From assembly GCA_029858845.1 (NCBI GenBank), contig JAOUEG010000133.1:1-5692 (forward strand): DNA of 5,692 nt, read 5' to 3'. Shown piece by piece: positions 1-5,692 of this stretch (its first letter is position 1; each line of letters opens with the position of its first letter). The position numbers and the translations under genes are program-made. Under the pieces are notes generated by a model. That model was given only the letters and a program-made list of their open reading frames with translations. It did no database searches and was not told the origin of the DNA. Origin of the DNA: Chloroflexota bacterium (GTDB lineage Bacteria; Chloroflexota; Limnocylindria; Limnocylindrales; CSP1-4).

Positions 1-164
1 GACGCCCCGGACGGGGCGAGGCTGAGCCGGTCGGCGAGCGCGAGCGACAGGAAGACCGAGTGCAGGTCGTGGAATCCATCCGCCCGCCTGCCGATGACGG
101 CCAGGGTCAGATTGAGCTTGGCCGGCGCCAGGCGCACGACCGGGGTCAGCCGGGCGGTACTCAT
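1..164 (-). CDS. ispE: 4-diphosphocytidyl-2-C-methyl-D-erythritol kinase IspE, N-terminal fragment
   Basis: Only the first 54 codons are in the window; the frame is open to the left edge. The ATG at 164 lies 10 bases after the rsmA stop. Residues 13-21 (APAKLNLTL) and 24-38 (IGRRADGFHDLHSVF), followed by LADRLSL (43-49), are the standard N-terminus of IspE, the GHMP-family kinase that phosphorylates CDP-methylerythritol in the MEP pathway of isoprenoid synthesis. K16 corresponds to the conserved PAK lysine at the substrate site. The ATP-binding glycine-rich loop and the catalytic aspartate would lie beyond the edge, so activity cannot be judged. No ribosome-binding sequence is seen before the ATG, consistent with coupling to rsmA. 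rsmA-ispE adjacency is common in bacteria and supports the call. Confidence 0.92.
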   Translation of the reverse strand, partial: MSTARLTPVVRLAPAKLNLTLAVIGRRADGFHDLHSVFLSLALADRLSLAPSGA

Positions 165-174
165 CGGACGCGGA

Positions 175-1083
175 TCATCGATCGCTGGCGGCCGGACGGC
201 GACCACGGCGATCCTCGGGGAGCGGCCCCAGCGCCTCCCGGAGCGACAGCCACTCCCCCACGGCCAGGGTCTGCGGGCGACGATCCGGCGCGATCCCGGC
301 GGCGGCAAGCGCGGCGGTCACGCGCCCGGCATCGACCGGGAGCTGTCGTGCGAGCACGTTGTGGATCATCTTGCGCCGTTCCCGGAACGCGGCCTGGACC
401 AGGCGCCAGAGGCCGTCCTCCTCTTGGGGCGAGAGTCGGTCGTCGACATCGTACGGTTCGACCACGATCACGGCCGACTCCACGGCGGGCTCCGGCTCGA
501 AGGCTCCGGCGGGCACCCGCAATGCGACCCGCACGCGGGCGTGGTACTGCACGAAGACGGACAGGTAGCTCATCTTCCCGGGCGGCGCGGCGATCCGGTC
601 GGCGACCTCGCGCTGGACCATCAGGACGAGTCTGGATGGACGCGGCACGTCGCCCAGCAGGGCATGGAGGATCGGCGACGTGATGTGGTACGGCAGATTG
701 GCCACCACCTCGTAGGGCGGCGCGACGAGATGGAGCAGGTCCTGGTCGAGGGCATCCCCCTCGATGAGCGTCAGTCGGTTCGCTTCGAGCGCACGGTCGA
801 ACCGCTCTCGCAGGAATGCCGCGAGGCCCCGGTCCAGCTCCACGGCGGTGACCCGTGCGCCGGCATCCAGCAGGCCGCCGGTCAGGAGACCGAGCCCGGG
901 ACCGATCTCCAGGACGCGGTCTCCGGGGACGGCTGCCGCCTCGGCCAAGATCGCCTCGAGCACATCCGGATCGGCCAGGAAGTTCTGGGACAGGGCGTGT
1001 CGCGCCCGCAGCCCCGCAGTGCGGAGCGTGGCACGCACGTCGGCCGCATCGATCCGCCGTCCCGTCTCCGGGCTGCTGCTCAC
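175..1083 (-). CDS. rsmA: 16S rRNA (adenine-1518/1519-N6) dimethyltransferase RsmA (KsgA)
   Basis: This 302-residue protein uses S-adenosylmethionine to dimethylate two adjacent adenines in the terminal hairpin of 16S rRNA (A1518 and A1519 in E. coli) during late 30S assembly. Visible motifs are LSQNFLADPDVL (31-42), the SAM loop VLEIGPGLGLLTGG (57-70), AVELDR (80-85) with acidic E82, EGDALDQDL (108-116), the catalytic NLPY at 129-132, MVQREVADRI (155-164), GAFEPEPAVESAV (193-205) and the C-terminal FRERRKMIHNVL (233-244). The start chosen is GTG at 1083, which overlaps the tsaD stop as GTGA. An in-frame GTG at 1038 would leave 17 residues before SQNFL and is also possible. The open frame extends back to 1521, but that part runs through tsaD. 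No good ribosome-binding site is seen, so translation probably depends on coupling. ispE follows 10 bases downstream. Confidence 0.96.
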   Translation of the reverse strand: MSSSPETGRRIDAADVRATLRTAGLRARHALSQNFLADPDVLEAILAEAAAVPGDRVLEIGPGLGLLTGGLLDAGARVTAVELDRGLAAFLRERFDRALEANRLTLIEGDALDQDLLHLVAPPYEVVANLPYHITSPILHALLGDVPRPSRLVLMVQREVADRIAAPPGKMSYLSVFVQYHARVRVALRVPAGAFEPEPAVESAVIVVEPYDVDDRLSPQEEDGLWRLVQAAFRERRKMIHNVLARQLPVDAGRVTAALAAAGIAPDRRPQTLAVGEWLSLREALGPLPEDRRGRRPAASDR

Positions 1084-2153
1084 CGCTTGGCCAGCGGCAG
1101 GGACGGTCGGGCGTCGAGGTCGAGGGCGGCCCGCTCGCCCGCGAGCAACCGCCGAGCCCCGGCCGCGCCGATCATCGCGCCGTTGTCCGTGCAGAGGCCG
1201 GGTCGCGGGACGATGAGCGGCGATCCAAGAGCATCCGCCTCGGCTGCCATGCGCTGGCGCAACGCGGCATTGGCGGCAACGCCGCCGCCAAGGAGGATGG
1301 ACCGGGCGCCGATCTCGCGAGCGGCGCGCGCGGTCTTCGTCGCCAGGACATCGACGACCGAATCCTGGAACCCCCAGGCGAGTTCGGCGGTGGCCTCGTC
1401 GGAGAGGCGGGCATCCGGGTCGTCGTCCGGCAGCCCCTCGTCCGCCCGGGCCGCCGCAACGATCCGGCGGGCCGCCGTCTTCAGGCCGGAGAAACTCCAG
1501 TCGTATGAATCGCCCATCCACGCCCTTGGGAAGCGGACGTCCCGACGGACGGCTCGCTCTGCTGCAGCCTGGATCGCCGGCCCGCCCGGATAGCCGAGTC
1601 CCAGCATTCGCCCGACCTTGTCGAACGCCTCACCCGCGGCGTCGTCCACGGTGGTGCCCAACAGGCGATAGGTCAGGTGGTCTTGCATCTCGGCGAGGAA
1701 GGTGTGCCCACCGCTGACCACCAGGGCGACCATCGGAAAGAGCGGTTCCTGACGGGAAGACTCGTCCTCGCCCGGGTCCAGCAACCAGCCGGCGTACACG
1801 TGTCCCTCGAGGTGATTCACCGCGATGAGCGGCTTGTCATGGACCCAGGCCAGGGCCTTGGCGAAGTTGATGCCGACAAGCAGCGAGCCGGCCAATCCCG
1901 GGCCGTAGGTCACGGCGATCCCGTCCACGTCACGCCAACCGACGCCGGCTCCGTCCCACGCCTCGTCCAGTACCGGAACGATCCAGCGCAGGTGGGCCCG
2001 GGCCGCGACCTCCGGGACGATGCCGCCGGACGGGGCGTGGAGGGCCACCTGCGAGGCGACAACGTTGGAGACGATCCGGCGCCCGCCCTCCACGAGAGCG
2101 ATCCCGGTCTCGTCGCAGGACGATTCGACCGACAGGAGCAGCGGGCCGCTCAT
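1080..2153 (-). CDS. tsaD: tRNA N6-adenosine threonylcarbamoyltransferase TsaD
   Basis: TsaD has 357 residues here, close to the bacterial norm (about 335-350). It transfers the threonylcarbamoyl group from TC-AMP to A37 of tRNAs reading ANN codons, within the TsaB-TsaD-TsaE complex. Motifs in order: SVESSCDET (8-16), GGIVPEVAARAH (43-54), YGPGLAGSLLVG (83-94), metal ligands H114 and H118 in NHLEGH, VSGGHT (146-151), DDAAGEAFDKVGRMLGLGYP (170-189), DWSFSGLKTA (218-227), GGGVAANAALR (289-299) and CTDNGAMIG (321-329), with D323 as the third metal ligand. All residues expected for an active enzyme are present. The ATG at 2153 overlaps the rimI stop as ATGA and has GAGGG six bases upstream, which rules out a longer in-frame extension back to 2462. 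The stop overlaps the rsmA GTG start. Identification is firm. Confidence 0.98.
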   Translation of the reverse strand: MSGPLLLSVESSCDETGIALVEGGRRIVSNVVASQVALHAPSGGIVPEVAARAHLRWIVPVLDEAWDGAGVGWRDVDGIAVTYGPGLAGSLLVGINFAKALAWVHDKPLIAVNHLEGHVYAGWLLDPGEDESSRQEPLFPMVALVVSGGHTFLAEMQDHLTYRLLGTTVDDAAGEAFDKVGRMLGLGYPGGPAIQAAAERAVRRDVRFPRAWMGDSYDWSFSGLKTAARRIVAAARADEGLPDDDPDARLSDEATAELAWGFQDSVVDVLATKTARAAREIGARSILLGGGVAANAALRQRMAAEADALGSPLIVPRPGLCTDNGAMIGAAGARRLLAGERAALDLDARPSLPLAKR

Positions 2154-2710
2154 CCCGTGCCCTCGAGTTCGTCCGGGTCGACCGGCGGCTGCGTGGCATC
2201 GAGCGCCGCCCGGAGCCGCTCGATACGCTGGCGCATCCGGGGATCGGCCAGCGGCTCGGTGGTCATGATGAGGGCGTCCTCGTTGTCGTCGCTGTAGTAG
2301 CGCGGTCGCAGGCCGACCGGTCGGAACCCGTACTTCTCGTAGAGGCGACGGGCGGCCAGGTTGGAAAGACGCACCTCGAGCGTGGCCTCGTGGGCGCCGT
2401 GGTCGACGGCGAGGTCCAGGAACGCGAGCAGGAGGCGTTCTCCGATGCGCTGCCGCCTCCACGCCGGGTGGATCGCGAAGGTCGTGATGTGCGCCTCATC
2501 CACCATCAGCCACAGCCCGCCGTACCCGACGAGGTGGTCGCCGACGCGGGCGACCAGGTAGTGGGCCAGGCGGTTGGTCTCGAGCTCGCTCCGGTAGGCG
2601 TGCTCGGGCCATGGCGAGGTGAAGCTCGACTTCTCGATGCGATGGACCTCCGGCAGATCGTCGAGCCGCATCGACTCGACGACCACCTTCACCGGAGGTC
2701 GCGCGACCAT
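2150..2710 (-). CDS. rimI: Ribosomal protein S18 alanine N-acetyltransferase RimI (GNAT family)
   Basis: This GNAT acetyltransferase has 186 residues as called. RimI uses acetyl-CoA to acetylate the N-terminal alanine of ribosomal protein S18 in E. coli; homologues beside tsaD may have broader substrates. Residues SFTSPWP (29-35), EAHITTFAIHP (72-82), LEVRLSNLAARRLYEKYGF (111-129) and RPRYYSDDNEDALIM (135-149) match RimI block by block. E112 and Y124 have the same 12-residue spacing as E. coli E103 and Y115, the proposed catalytic pair. The acetyl-CoA loop reads RRQRIG (85-90), with Arg where the first Gly of R/QxxGxG/A is usual. The tail after residue 150 is about 36 residues longer than in E. 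coli RimI. The start is uncertain: ATG 2710 lies inside tsaB, while an in-frame GTG at 2692 would overlap the tsaB stop as GTGA and give 180 residues. Neither has a clear ribosome-binding site. It sits between tsaB and tsaD, a common bacterial arrangement. Confidence 0.92.
   Translation of the reverse strand: MVARPPVKVVVESMRLDDLPEVHRIEKSSFTSPWPEHAYRSELETNRLAHYLVARVGDHLVGYGGLWLMVDEAHITTFAIHPAWRRQRIGERLLLAFLDLAVDHGAHEATLEVRLSNLAARRLYEKYGFRPVGLRPRYYSDDNEDALIMTTEPLADPRMRQRIERLRAALDATQPPVDPDELEGTG
2160..2164 (-). promoter_or_regulatory. Ribosome-binding site of tsaD
   Basis: GAGGG on the minus strand lies six bases before the ATG at 2153, inside the last codons of rimI. It fixes the tsaD start at the ATGA overlap and argues against longer in-frame starts within rimI. 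It is one of the two clear Shine-Dalgarno-like sites in the window. Confidence 0.7.
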
Positions 2711-3375
2711 GCCACGGTCCCGCTGCCGGCACGGGCTCCGCGCGGCAACGTGATGTATTCAGGGACGAGCGCCGCCAGACCGACGGTGCCCTGGGTGAGC
2801 GCCGAAGACAGGCGCGGCACGCCGGATCGCAGGAGCGCGGCACCCAGGCCGGCGCGTGCGGCCTCGCCTCGCGTCAGCGCGTCCGGCGGGGCGCGGTCGA
2901 CCAGATCGACGGCGACCAACGACTCGCCATCCCGCAACTCGGGCTCGATTCCGCCTCGCAGCAGGCTCGGTTCCTCGCCCGGCCGCACGAGGATCCGATC
3001 GGATGGTCCGGCGGGCAGCAGCAGGACCGCGCCAGGTGCGCCGTCCGCGGAGAGGAGGGCCTCCGCGGTGGAGAGGCCGACCAGCGGGATGCCCAATCCA
3101 TGGGCAAGGCCCTTGGCCGTGGCCAACCCGACGCGCAATCCGGTGAAGGCGCCGGGGCCGGTCCCGACGACGATCCCGGCGAGCACGGAGCGAGCCACGC
3201 CCTCCTGGCCAAGGATCCGCTCGATCGCCGGCAGCAGCGTCTCCCCGTGCCGGTAGCCAGCCTCCCAGGATGTCGACCTCGCCACGCTGCCTTCGCCCGT
3301 CCCGAGAGCGACGACCACACGGGTGGTGGCCGTGTCGATGGCCAGGATCATCTCCGGCTTCAGGTCGGCGCTCAT
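2689..3375 (-). CDS. tsaB: tRNA threonylcarbamoyladenosine biosynthesis protein TsaB
   Basis: The protein has 228 residues, normal for TsaB, the catalytically inactive ASKHA-fold partner that dimerises with TsaD and recruits TsaE for t6A37 formation. Residues 9-17 (MILAIDTAT) are the first beta hairpin, YRHGETLLPAIERIL (41-55) is the conserved helix at the dimer face, and GTGPGAFTGLRVGLATAKGL (71-90) is the family signature. LVPEYITLPRG (203-213) is the usual C-terminal tail. The start at 3375 is preferred: it overlaps the tsaE stop as ATGA and has GAGG seven bases upstream. Met9 at 3351 would match the shorter start of many TsaB proteins but has GGAG directly abutting it. One oddity is that the DARR-type motif normally near residue 120 reads PAGPSDRILV, so the second domain is divergent. 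It overlaps rimI by 22 bases, or by four if rimI starts at GTG 2692. Confidence 0.94.
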   Translation of the reverse strand: MSADLKPEMILAIDTATTRVVVALGTGEGSVARSTSWEAGYRHGETLLPAIERILGQEGVARSVLAGIVVGTGPGAFTGLRVGLATAKGLAHGLGIPLVGLSTAEALLSADGAPGAVLLLPAGPSDRILVRPGEEPSLLRGGIEPELRDGESLVAVDLVDRAPPDALTRGEAARAGLGAALLRSGVPRLSSALTQGTVGLAALVPEYITLPRGARAGSGTVAWSRDLR

Positions 3376-3845
3376 CGGGCGGCCTCGAGATAGCGGCGGT
3401 ATGCCGGCGACCCCGCGACGAGGACGATCGTCCGGGGGTCGTCGCCGGCTCCCTCGATCCGGACGTCCAGGCGTCCCTCCGGCAACGCGTCACCGAGTCG
3501 CTCCGGCCATTCGAGCAAGGTCACCCCGACTCCCTGACGGTCATCGATCAGACCCCCGGCGAGCGCGTCCGCGGCGTCCGCAAGCCGATAGGGATCGAGA
3601 TGGAAGAGCGGCAACCTCCCCTGGTACTCGGCCATCAGCACGAACGAGGGCGAGACGATCACGTCGATCACTCCCAGGGCGGCCCCGAATGCCTTGGCGA
3701 AGTGCGTCTTCCCCGCCCCCAGATCGCCCCACAGGCAGATGAGATCGCCGGGGCCGGCGACCTCGGCCAGGGCCGATCCAAGTCGGCTCGTGGCCGCGGG
3801 ATCCGAGCACACGATCGTGCGCGATGTCAGGGTGGCGCTCGTCAT
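3372..3845 (-). CDS. tsaE: tRNA threonylcarbamoyladenosine biosynthesis ATPase TsaE
   Basis: This 157-residue protein has the usual TsaE length. TsaE is the P-loop ATPase that binds the TsaB-TsaD complex and is required for repeated rounds of t6A37 synthesis on ANN-decoding tRNAs, in the cytoplasm. The Walker A loop GDLGAGKT is at residues 40-47, the family SPSF motif at 65-68 (usually SPTF), HLDPYRL at 82-88 with the acidic residue expected near the nucleotide, and the family signature EWPERLG at 112-118. The ATG at 3845 gives the standard N-terminus, with about 40 residues before the P-loop. It lies 20 bases after the KOW gene; AGG abuts the ATG, so no properly spaced ribosome-binding site is seen. 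The stop overlaps the tsaB start as ATGA. Being directly upstream of tsaB, rimI and tsaD fits the t6A function. The identification is firm. Confidence 0.96.
   Translation of the reverse strand: MTSATLTSRTIVCSDPAATSRLGSALAEVAGPGDLICLWGDLGAGKTHFAKAFGAALGVIDVIVSPSFVLMAEYQGRLPLFHLDPYRLADAADALAGGLIDDRQGVGVTLLEWPERLGDALPEGRLDVRIEGAGDDPRTIVLVAGSPAYRRYLEAAR
3383..3386 (-). promoter_or_regulatory. Ribosome-binding site of tsaB
   Basis: GAGG on the minus strand lies seven bases before the ATG at 3375, inside the end of tsaE. It supports the start that overlaps the tsaE stop rather than the internal Met at 3351. It is only four bases long, so the support is moderate. Confidence 0.55.
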
Positions 3846-3865
3846 CCTGCGAGGGTAGCCGAGAG

Positions 3866-4849
3866 TCAGCCGAACCGCTCCAGGTCCCCGAGCGGAACGG
3901 CGATGACGGAGCCATCCGGCAGCCGAACCCTGGCCGCATCGAGCTGGACGCCGCCAGGGAACCGGCGGAGCCCGAGCATCCCGGCCCAGGTGCCCTCCCG
4001 ACCGGCGTGCTCCCCCGAGCGGACCCGGACGTGACCGGCCGGCGCAGGTGGCGGGATGACGCCGGGAACGTCGAATACGAGCATCGGCGGATCCGTGACG
4101 ATCGCGACCTCGGCTCCGACGAGCGCGTCGAAGACCGCTGCGACCGGGCTGGACAACGGGCGGCGGACCGCTCCATCGAGGACCAGCACGGCGAACGGGG
4201 ACAATCGATGCAGTGCGGCGTGCTGGCGGGCCTCGGAGGCCACGAAATCGCGCCGCTCCTTGCTGGCCAGACCGCTCACGATCACGCCCCGGATCCCCAT
4301 CGCCCTGGCTCGGGTGAGCGTTTCAGCGTCGATCCGGGAGCCGACGACCAGGATGGCACCCGCGAAACCCACGTCGAGGCCACCCGACCGGAGCTCCCCG
4401 TCCCTTCCCGTGGCGAGTCGTAGCTGGCCCCGAGTCGGACCGCCGAGGGCCACGATCCCGGTCACCGCCCGCCCGCCGGTCCGCACCGTGACCGCCCCTC
4501 CTTGGCGAACCTCGCGAACGATTCCGGCAACCGGGCTTTCCACGGTCTCCGTCAGATCGCCGCCGGCGATCCGCCAGCGCCCGCGCCACTCGAACAGGAG
4601 CTCTCCCTCGGAAACGCGCCCGCCGGGCTGCGGCTGGGCCGAGCCCGGGACCGCGAGCTCCTGTAGCTGTGGGTCCCGCAGCCGTTCGATGATCGGCGCC
4701 CCGGGAACGACCGTCTCCCCGACCGCGACGAGCGATCGGTCGCCGGGCTCCAGCCTGAACCGGACCTCGACGTGATCGTCGATGATCCGACGCAGGCCGA
4801 CCAGGCCGATCTCTCGGTCCATGTCGGACATGTCGGCTGACCCGGTCAT
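3866..4849 (-). CDS. Conserved protein with lipoyl-like segment and C-terminal KOW motif, unknown function
   Basis: The protein has 327 residues from the ATG at 4849, chosen because that ATG overlaps the upstream stop as ATGA; an in-frame ATG at 4882 would add 11 residues inside the upstream gene. Ribosome-binding sequence is weak. Residues 103-135 (ESPVAGIVREVRQGGAVTVR and on) look like a biotin/lipoyl-type hammerhead or barrel-sandwich hairpin, as in RnfC or carrier domains, but there is no MKM-type lysine for attachment. Residues 164-260 form an alpha/beta block with AILVVGSRID, ARAMGIRGVIVSG and FAVLVLDG. Residues 272-292 fit the KOW consensus (GHVRVRSGEHAGREGTWAG), a small beta fold found in ribosomal proteins and NusG. 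No signal peptide or membrane segment is seen, so it is probably cytoplasmic. I do not recognise a named family. I recall similar proteins next to MutL-like genes in Chloroflexota. The function is unknown; the KOW hints at RNA or ribosome contact, which is inference. Confidence 0.82.
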   Translation of the reverse strand: MTGSADMSDMDREIGLVGLRRIIDDHVEVRFRLEPGDRSLVAVGETVVPGAPIIERLRDPQLQELAVPGSAQPQPGGRVSEGELLFEWRGRWRIAGGDLTETVESPVAGIVREVRQGGAVTVRTGGRAVTGIVALGGPTRGQLRLATGRDGELRSGGLDVGFAGAILVVGSRIDAETLTRARAMGIRGVIVSGLASKERRDFVASEARQHAALHRLSPFAVLVLDGAVRRPLSSPVAAVFDALVGAEVAIVTDPPMLVFDVPGVIPPPAPAGHVRVRSGEHAGREGTWAGMLGLRRFPGGVQLDAARVRLPDGSVIAVPLGDLERFG

Positions 4850-5692
4850 TCGCTCGAACCAGCCCACAGGGCGCGTTGCCACGCCTGGAGCAGATCGCGC
4901 CGTCGATCGGCGCGGTCCGGAAGTCGGAGCGGGATATCGCGCAGGTCCACGAGCAGCCCGCCCAGCCCGCCTGCGACGTCGACGGCGAAATGCCGCCCCC
5001 GTGTCGCCAGGCGGACCGTGTCGCGAAAGCGGAACTCCGCGGTCCCGGTTTCCCCGGGTGCCAGATCCACGAGCTCCAGCCCACCCGGGACCAGACCGAC
5101 TTCGGTCGTGGTGCCGCCGGCGTGGAGGGTGAGGCCACCGGCCGAGCGACCGGCGCGGAGCCCGGCCGGCATGATGACCGTCCCGAGCGGGGCAAGCAGG
5201 TCATCGACCAGATCCGCGATGAGCGCCCGGCGCTCCCCCGGGTCCGGGATCGCTCCGAGCGTGGCCAGGAGCCGCGCGTGATCAAGGGCGACCTGGCTGG
5301 CACCGGGCCGGCGGATGACATCGGCGAGGGCAAGCGTCACGGTCGGAGCCGGGACGGAAGACCAGACGCCCCCCGATGCCACGACGATGTCGGGCGGGGG
5401 CTCCGAGGCCCGCTCGGGCGTCGCCGCGACGAGCCTGACGAGCGCCGCCCGGGCCGCCGCCATGCGCAGGGCGGAACCGTCTCCGGCCGCACCCGCCCAC
5501 GGCGCGATCCGGAGTTCACGCAGGCCGTCCCTGAGCCGATGGCGATCGGTCGGCACGGTGGACCAGACGAGGACCCCGTCCACGGCGGCGTCGTCCGGGT
5601 CGTTGGGCGCCACAGCCGCGTCGGCGACGACCGCGACTCGCGGAACACCCTCCTGCCCGCCCGCCGACGGCGTGGCCCAGGCGCGCACGCCG
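4846..5692 (-). CDS. Glutamate-mutase-L (MutL)-like ASKHA-family protein, C-terminal part
   Basis: About 282 residues are visible; the frame stays open to the right edge, so the N-terminus lies outside. Counting from the GTG codon at 5688, there is a nucleotide-binding-like segment IVVASGGVWSSVP (about 101-113), then TLGAIPD (143-149), a GTVIMPAG turn (169-176), and a C-terminal beta-rich half ending in a GGLGGLLVDLRDIPLRLP stretch (240-257) and an RRRDLLQAWQ helix (262-271). This layout matches my recollection of the C-terminus of the MutL family (PF13941), named for proteins encoded beside glutamate mutase; it is unrelated to the DNA mismatch repair MutL. The family has an actin/Hsp70-type fold, but its biochemical role is not established. 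No glutamate mutase subunit (mutS/mutE) is seen here. The stop overlaps the next start as ATGA, so the two genes are probably co-translated. The family call rests on motif memory and is moderately sure; the reading frame itself is well supported. Confidence 0.75.
   Translation of the reverse strand, partial: GVRAWATPSAGGQEGVPRVAVVADAAVAPNDPDDAAVDGVLVWSTVPTDRHRLRDGLRELRIAPWAGAAGDGSALRMAAARAALVRLVAATPERASEPPPDIVVASGGVWSSVPAPTVTLALADVIRRPGASQVALDHARLLATLGAIPDPGERRALIADLVDDLLAPLGTVIMPAGLRAGRSAGGLTLHAGGTTTEVGLVPGGLELVDLAPGETGTAEFRFRDTVRLATRGRHFAVDVAGGLGGLLVDLRDIPLRLPDRADRRRDLLQAWQRALWAGSSE

Noticed and set aside
3..18. GC-rich inverted repeat (six- to seven-base stem, very short loop)
   Set aside because: It lies within ispE codons, has no T-run and is of a size expected by chance at this base composition, so a terminator call is not supported.
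1084..1521. N-terminal extension of rsmA upstream of GTG 1083
   Set aside because: This stretch of open frame lies wholly within tsaD coding sequence and reads as low-complexity Arg/Gly/Pro. The GTGA overlap gives a family-typical RsmA length.
94..1593. 499-codon open frame on the plus strand
   Set aside because: It lies antisense to rsmA and tsaD, both of which have complete family motifs. Its protein is rich in Arg, Gly and Ala with no recognisable domain, as expected of a shadow frame in GC-rich DNA.
2154..2462. N-terminal extension of tsaD upstream of ATG 2153
   Set aside because: It overlaps rimI coding sequence and resembles no TsaD N-terminus. The ATG at 2153 has a ribosome-binding site and leads directly into the conserved SVESSCDET segment.
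3846..3865. 20-base gap before tsaE as a promoter
   Set aside because: It is too short for a full promoter, and no -10/-35-like elements stand out in or just upstream of it.
4850..4882. Longer start of the KOW gene at ATG 4882
   Set aside because: The 11 added residues lie within the end of the MutL-like gene and look unconserved; the ATGA overlap at 4849 matches the other junctions.
4323..5333. 336-codon minus-strand open frame
   Set aside because: It runs in another frame across the MutL-like and KOW genes, has an Arg/Pro/Ser-rich composition and shows no motif; the overlapping frames carry recognisable folds.

Overview
The window is GC-rich bacterial chromosomal DNA in which every supported gene lies on the minus strand. 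Reading in transcription order (right to left) there are eight genes: the C-terminal part of a glutamate-mutase-L (MutL)-type ASKHA protein (cut by the right edge), a conserved protein with a lipoyl-like segment and a C-terminal KOW motif, tsaE, tsaB, rimI, tsaD, rsmA (ksgA) and the first 54 codons of ispE (cut by the left edge). No RNA gene, mobile element, CRISPR array, promoter or terminator could be supported. The longest non-coding gap is about 20 bases.

The organism is most likely a high-GC member of the Chloroflexota. Free-standing MutL-like proteins followed by a KOW-containing protein are, as I recall, typical of that phylum, and the codons end mostly in G or C. This is an inference from remembered gene content. 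An actinobacterium is the main alternative, because the tsaE-tsaB-rimI-tsaD order is common there too.

Layout: 4846-5692 MutL-like C-terminus; 3866-4849 KOW protein; 3372-3845 tsaE; 2689-3375 tsaB; 2150-2710 rimI; 1080-2153 tsaD; 175-1083 rsmA; 1-164 ispE start. Genes touch through NTGA four-base overlaps at four junctions (MutL-like/KOW, tsaE/tsaB, rimI/tsaD, tsaD/rsmA). The tsaB/rimI junction is a fifth if rimI starts at an in-frame GTG. The two remaining gaps are 20 and 10 bases. The set is therefore probably one translationally coupled operon.

Functionally the core is RNA modification in the translation apparatus. TsaB, TsaD and TsaE make up the complex that places N6-threonylcarbamoyladenosine (t6A) at position 37 of ANN-decoding tRNAs. 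RimI acetylates the ribosomal protein S18 N-terminus in E. coli. RsmA dimethylates two adenines near the 3' end of 16S rRNA. IspE belongs to the MEP isoprenoid pathway and follows rsmA in many bacteria. TsaC/Sua5, which makes the threonylcarbamoyl-AMP substrate, is not in the window. The two upstream genes have no known role, and they are the part of the window most worth a second look.
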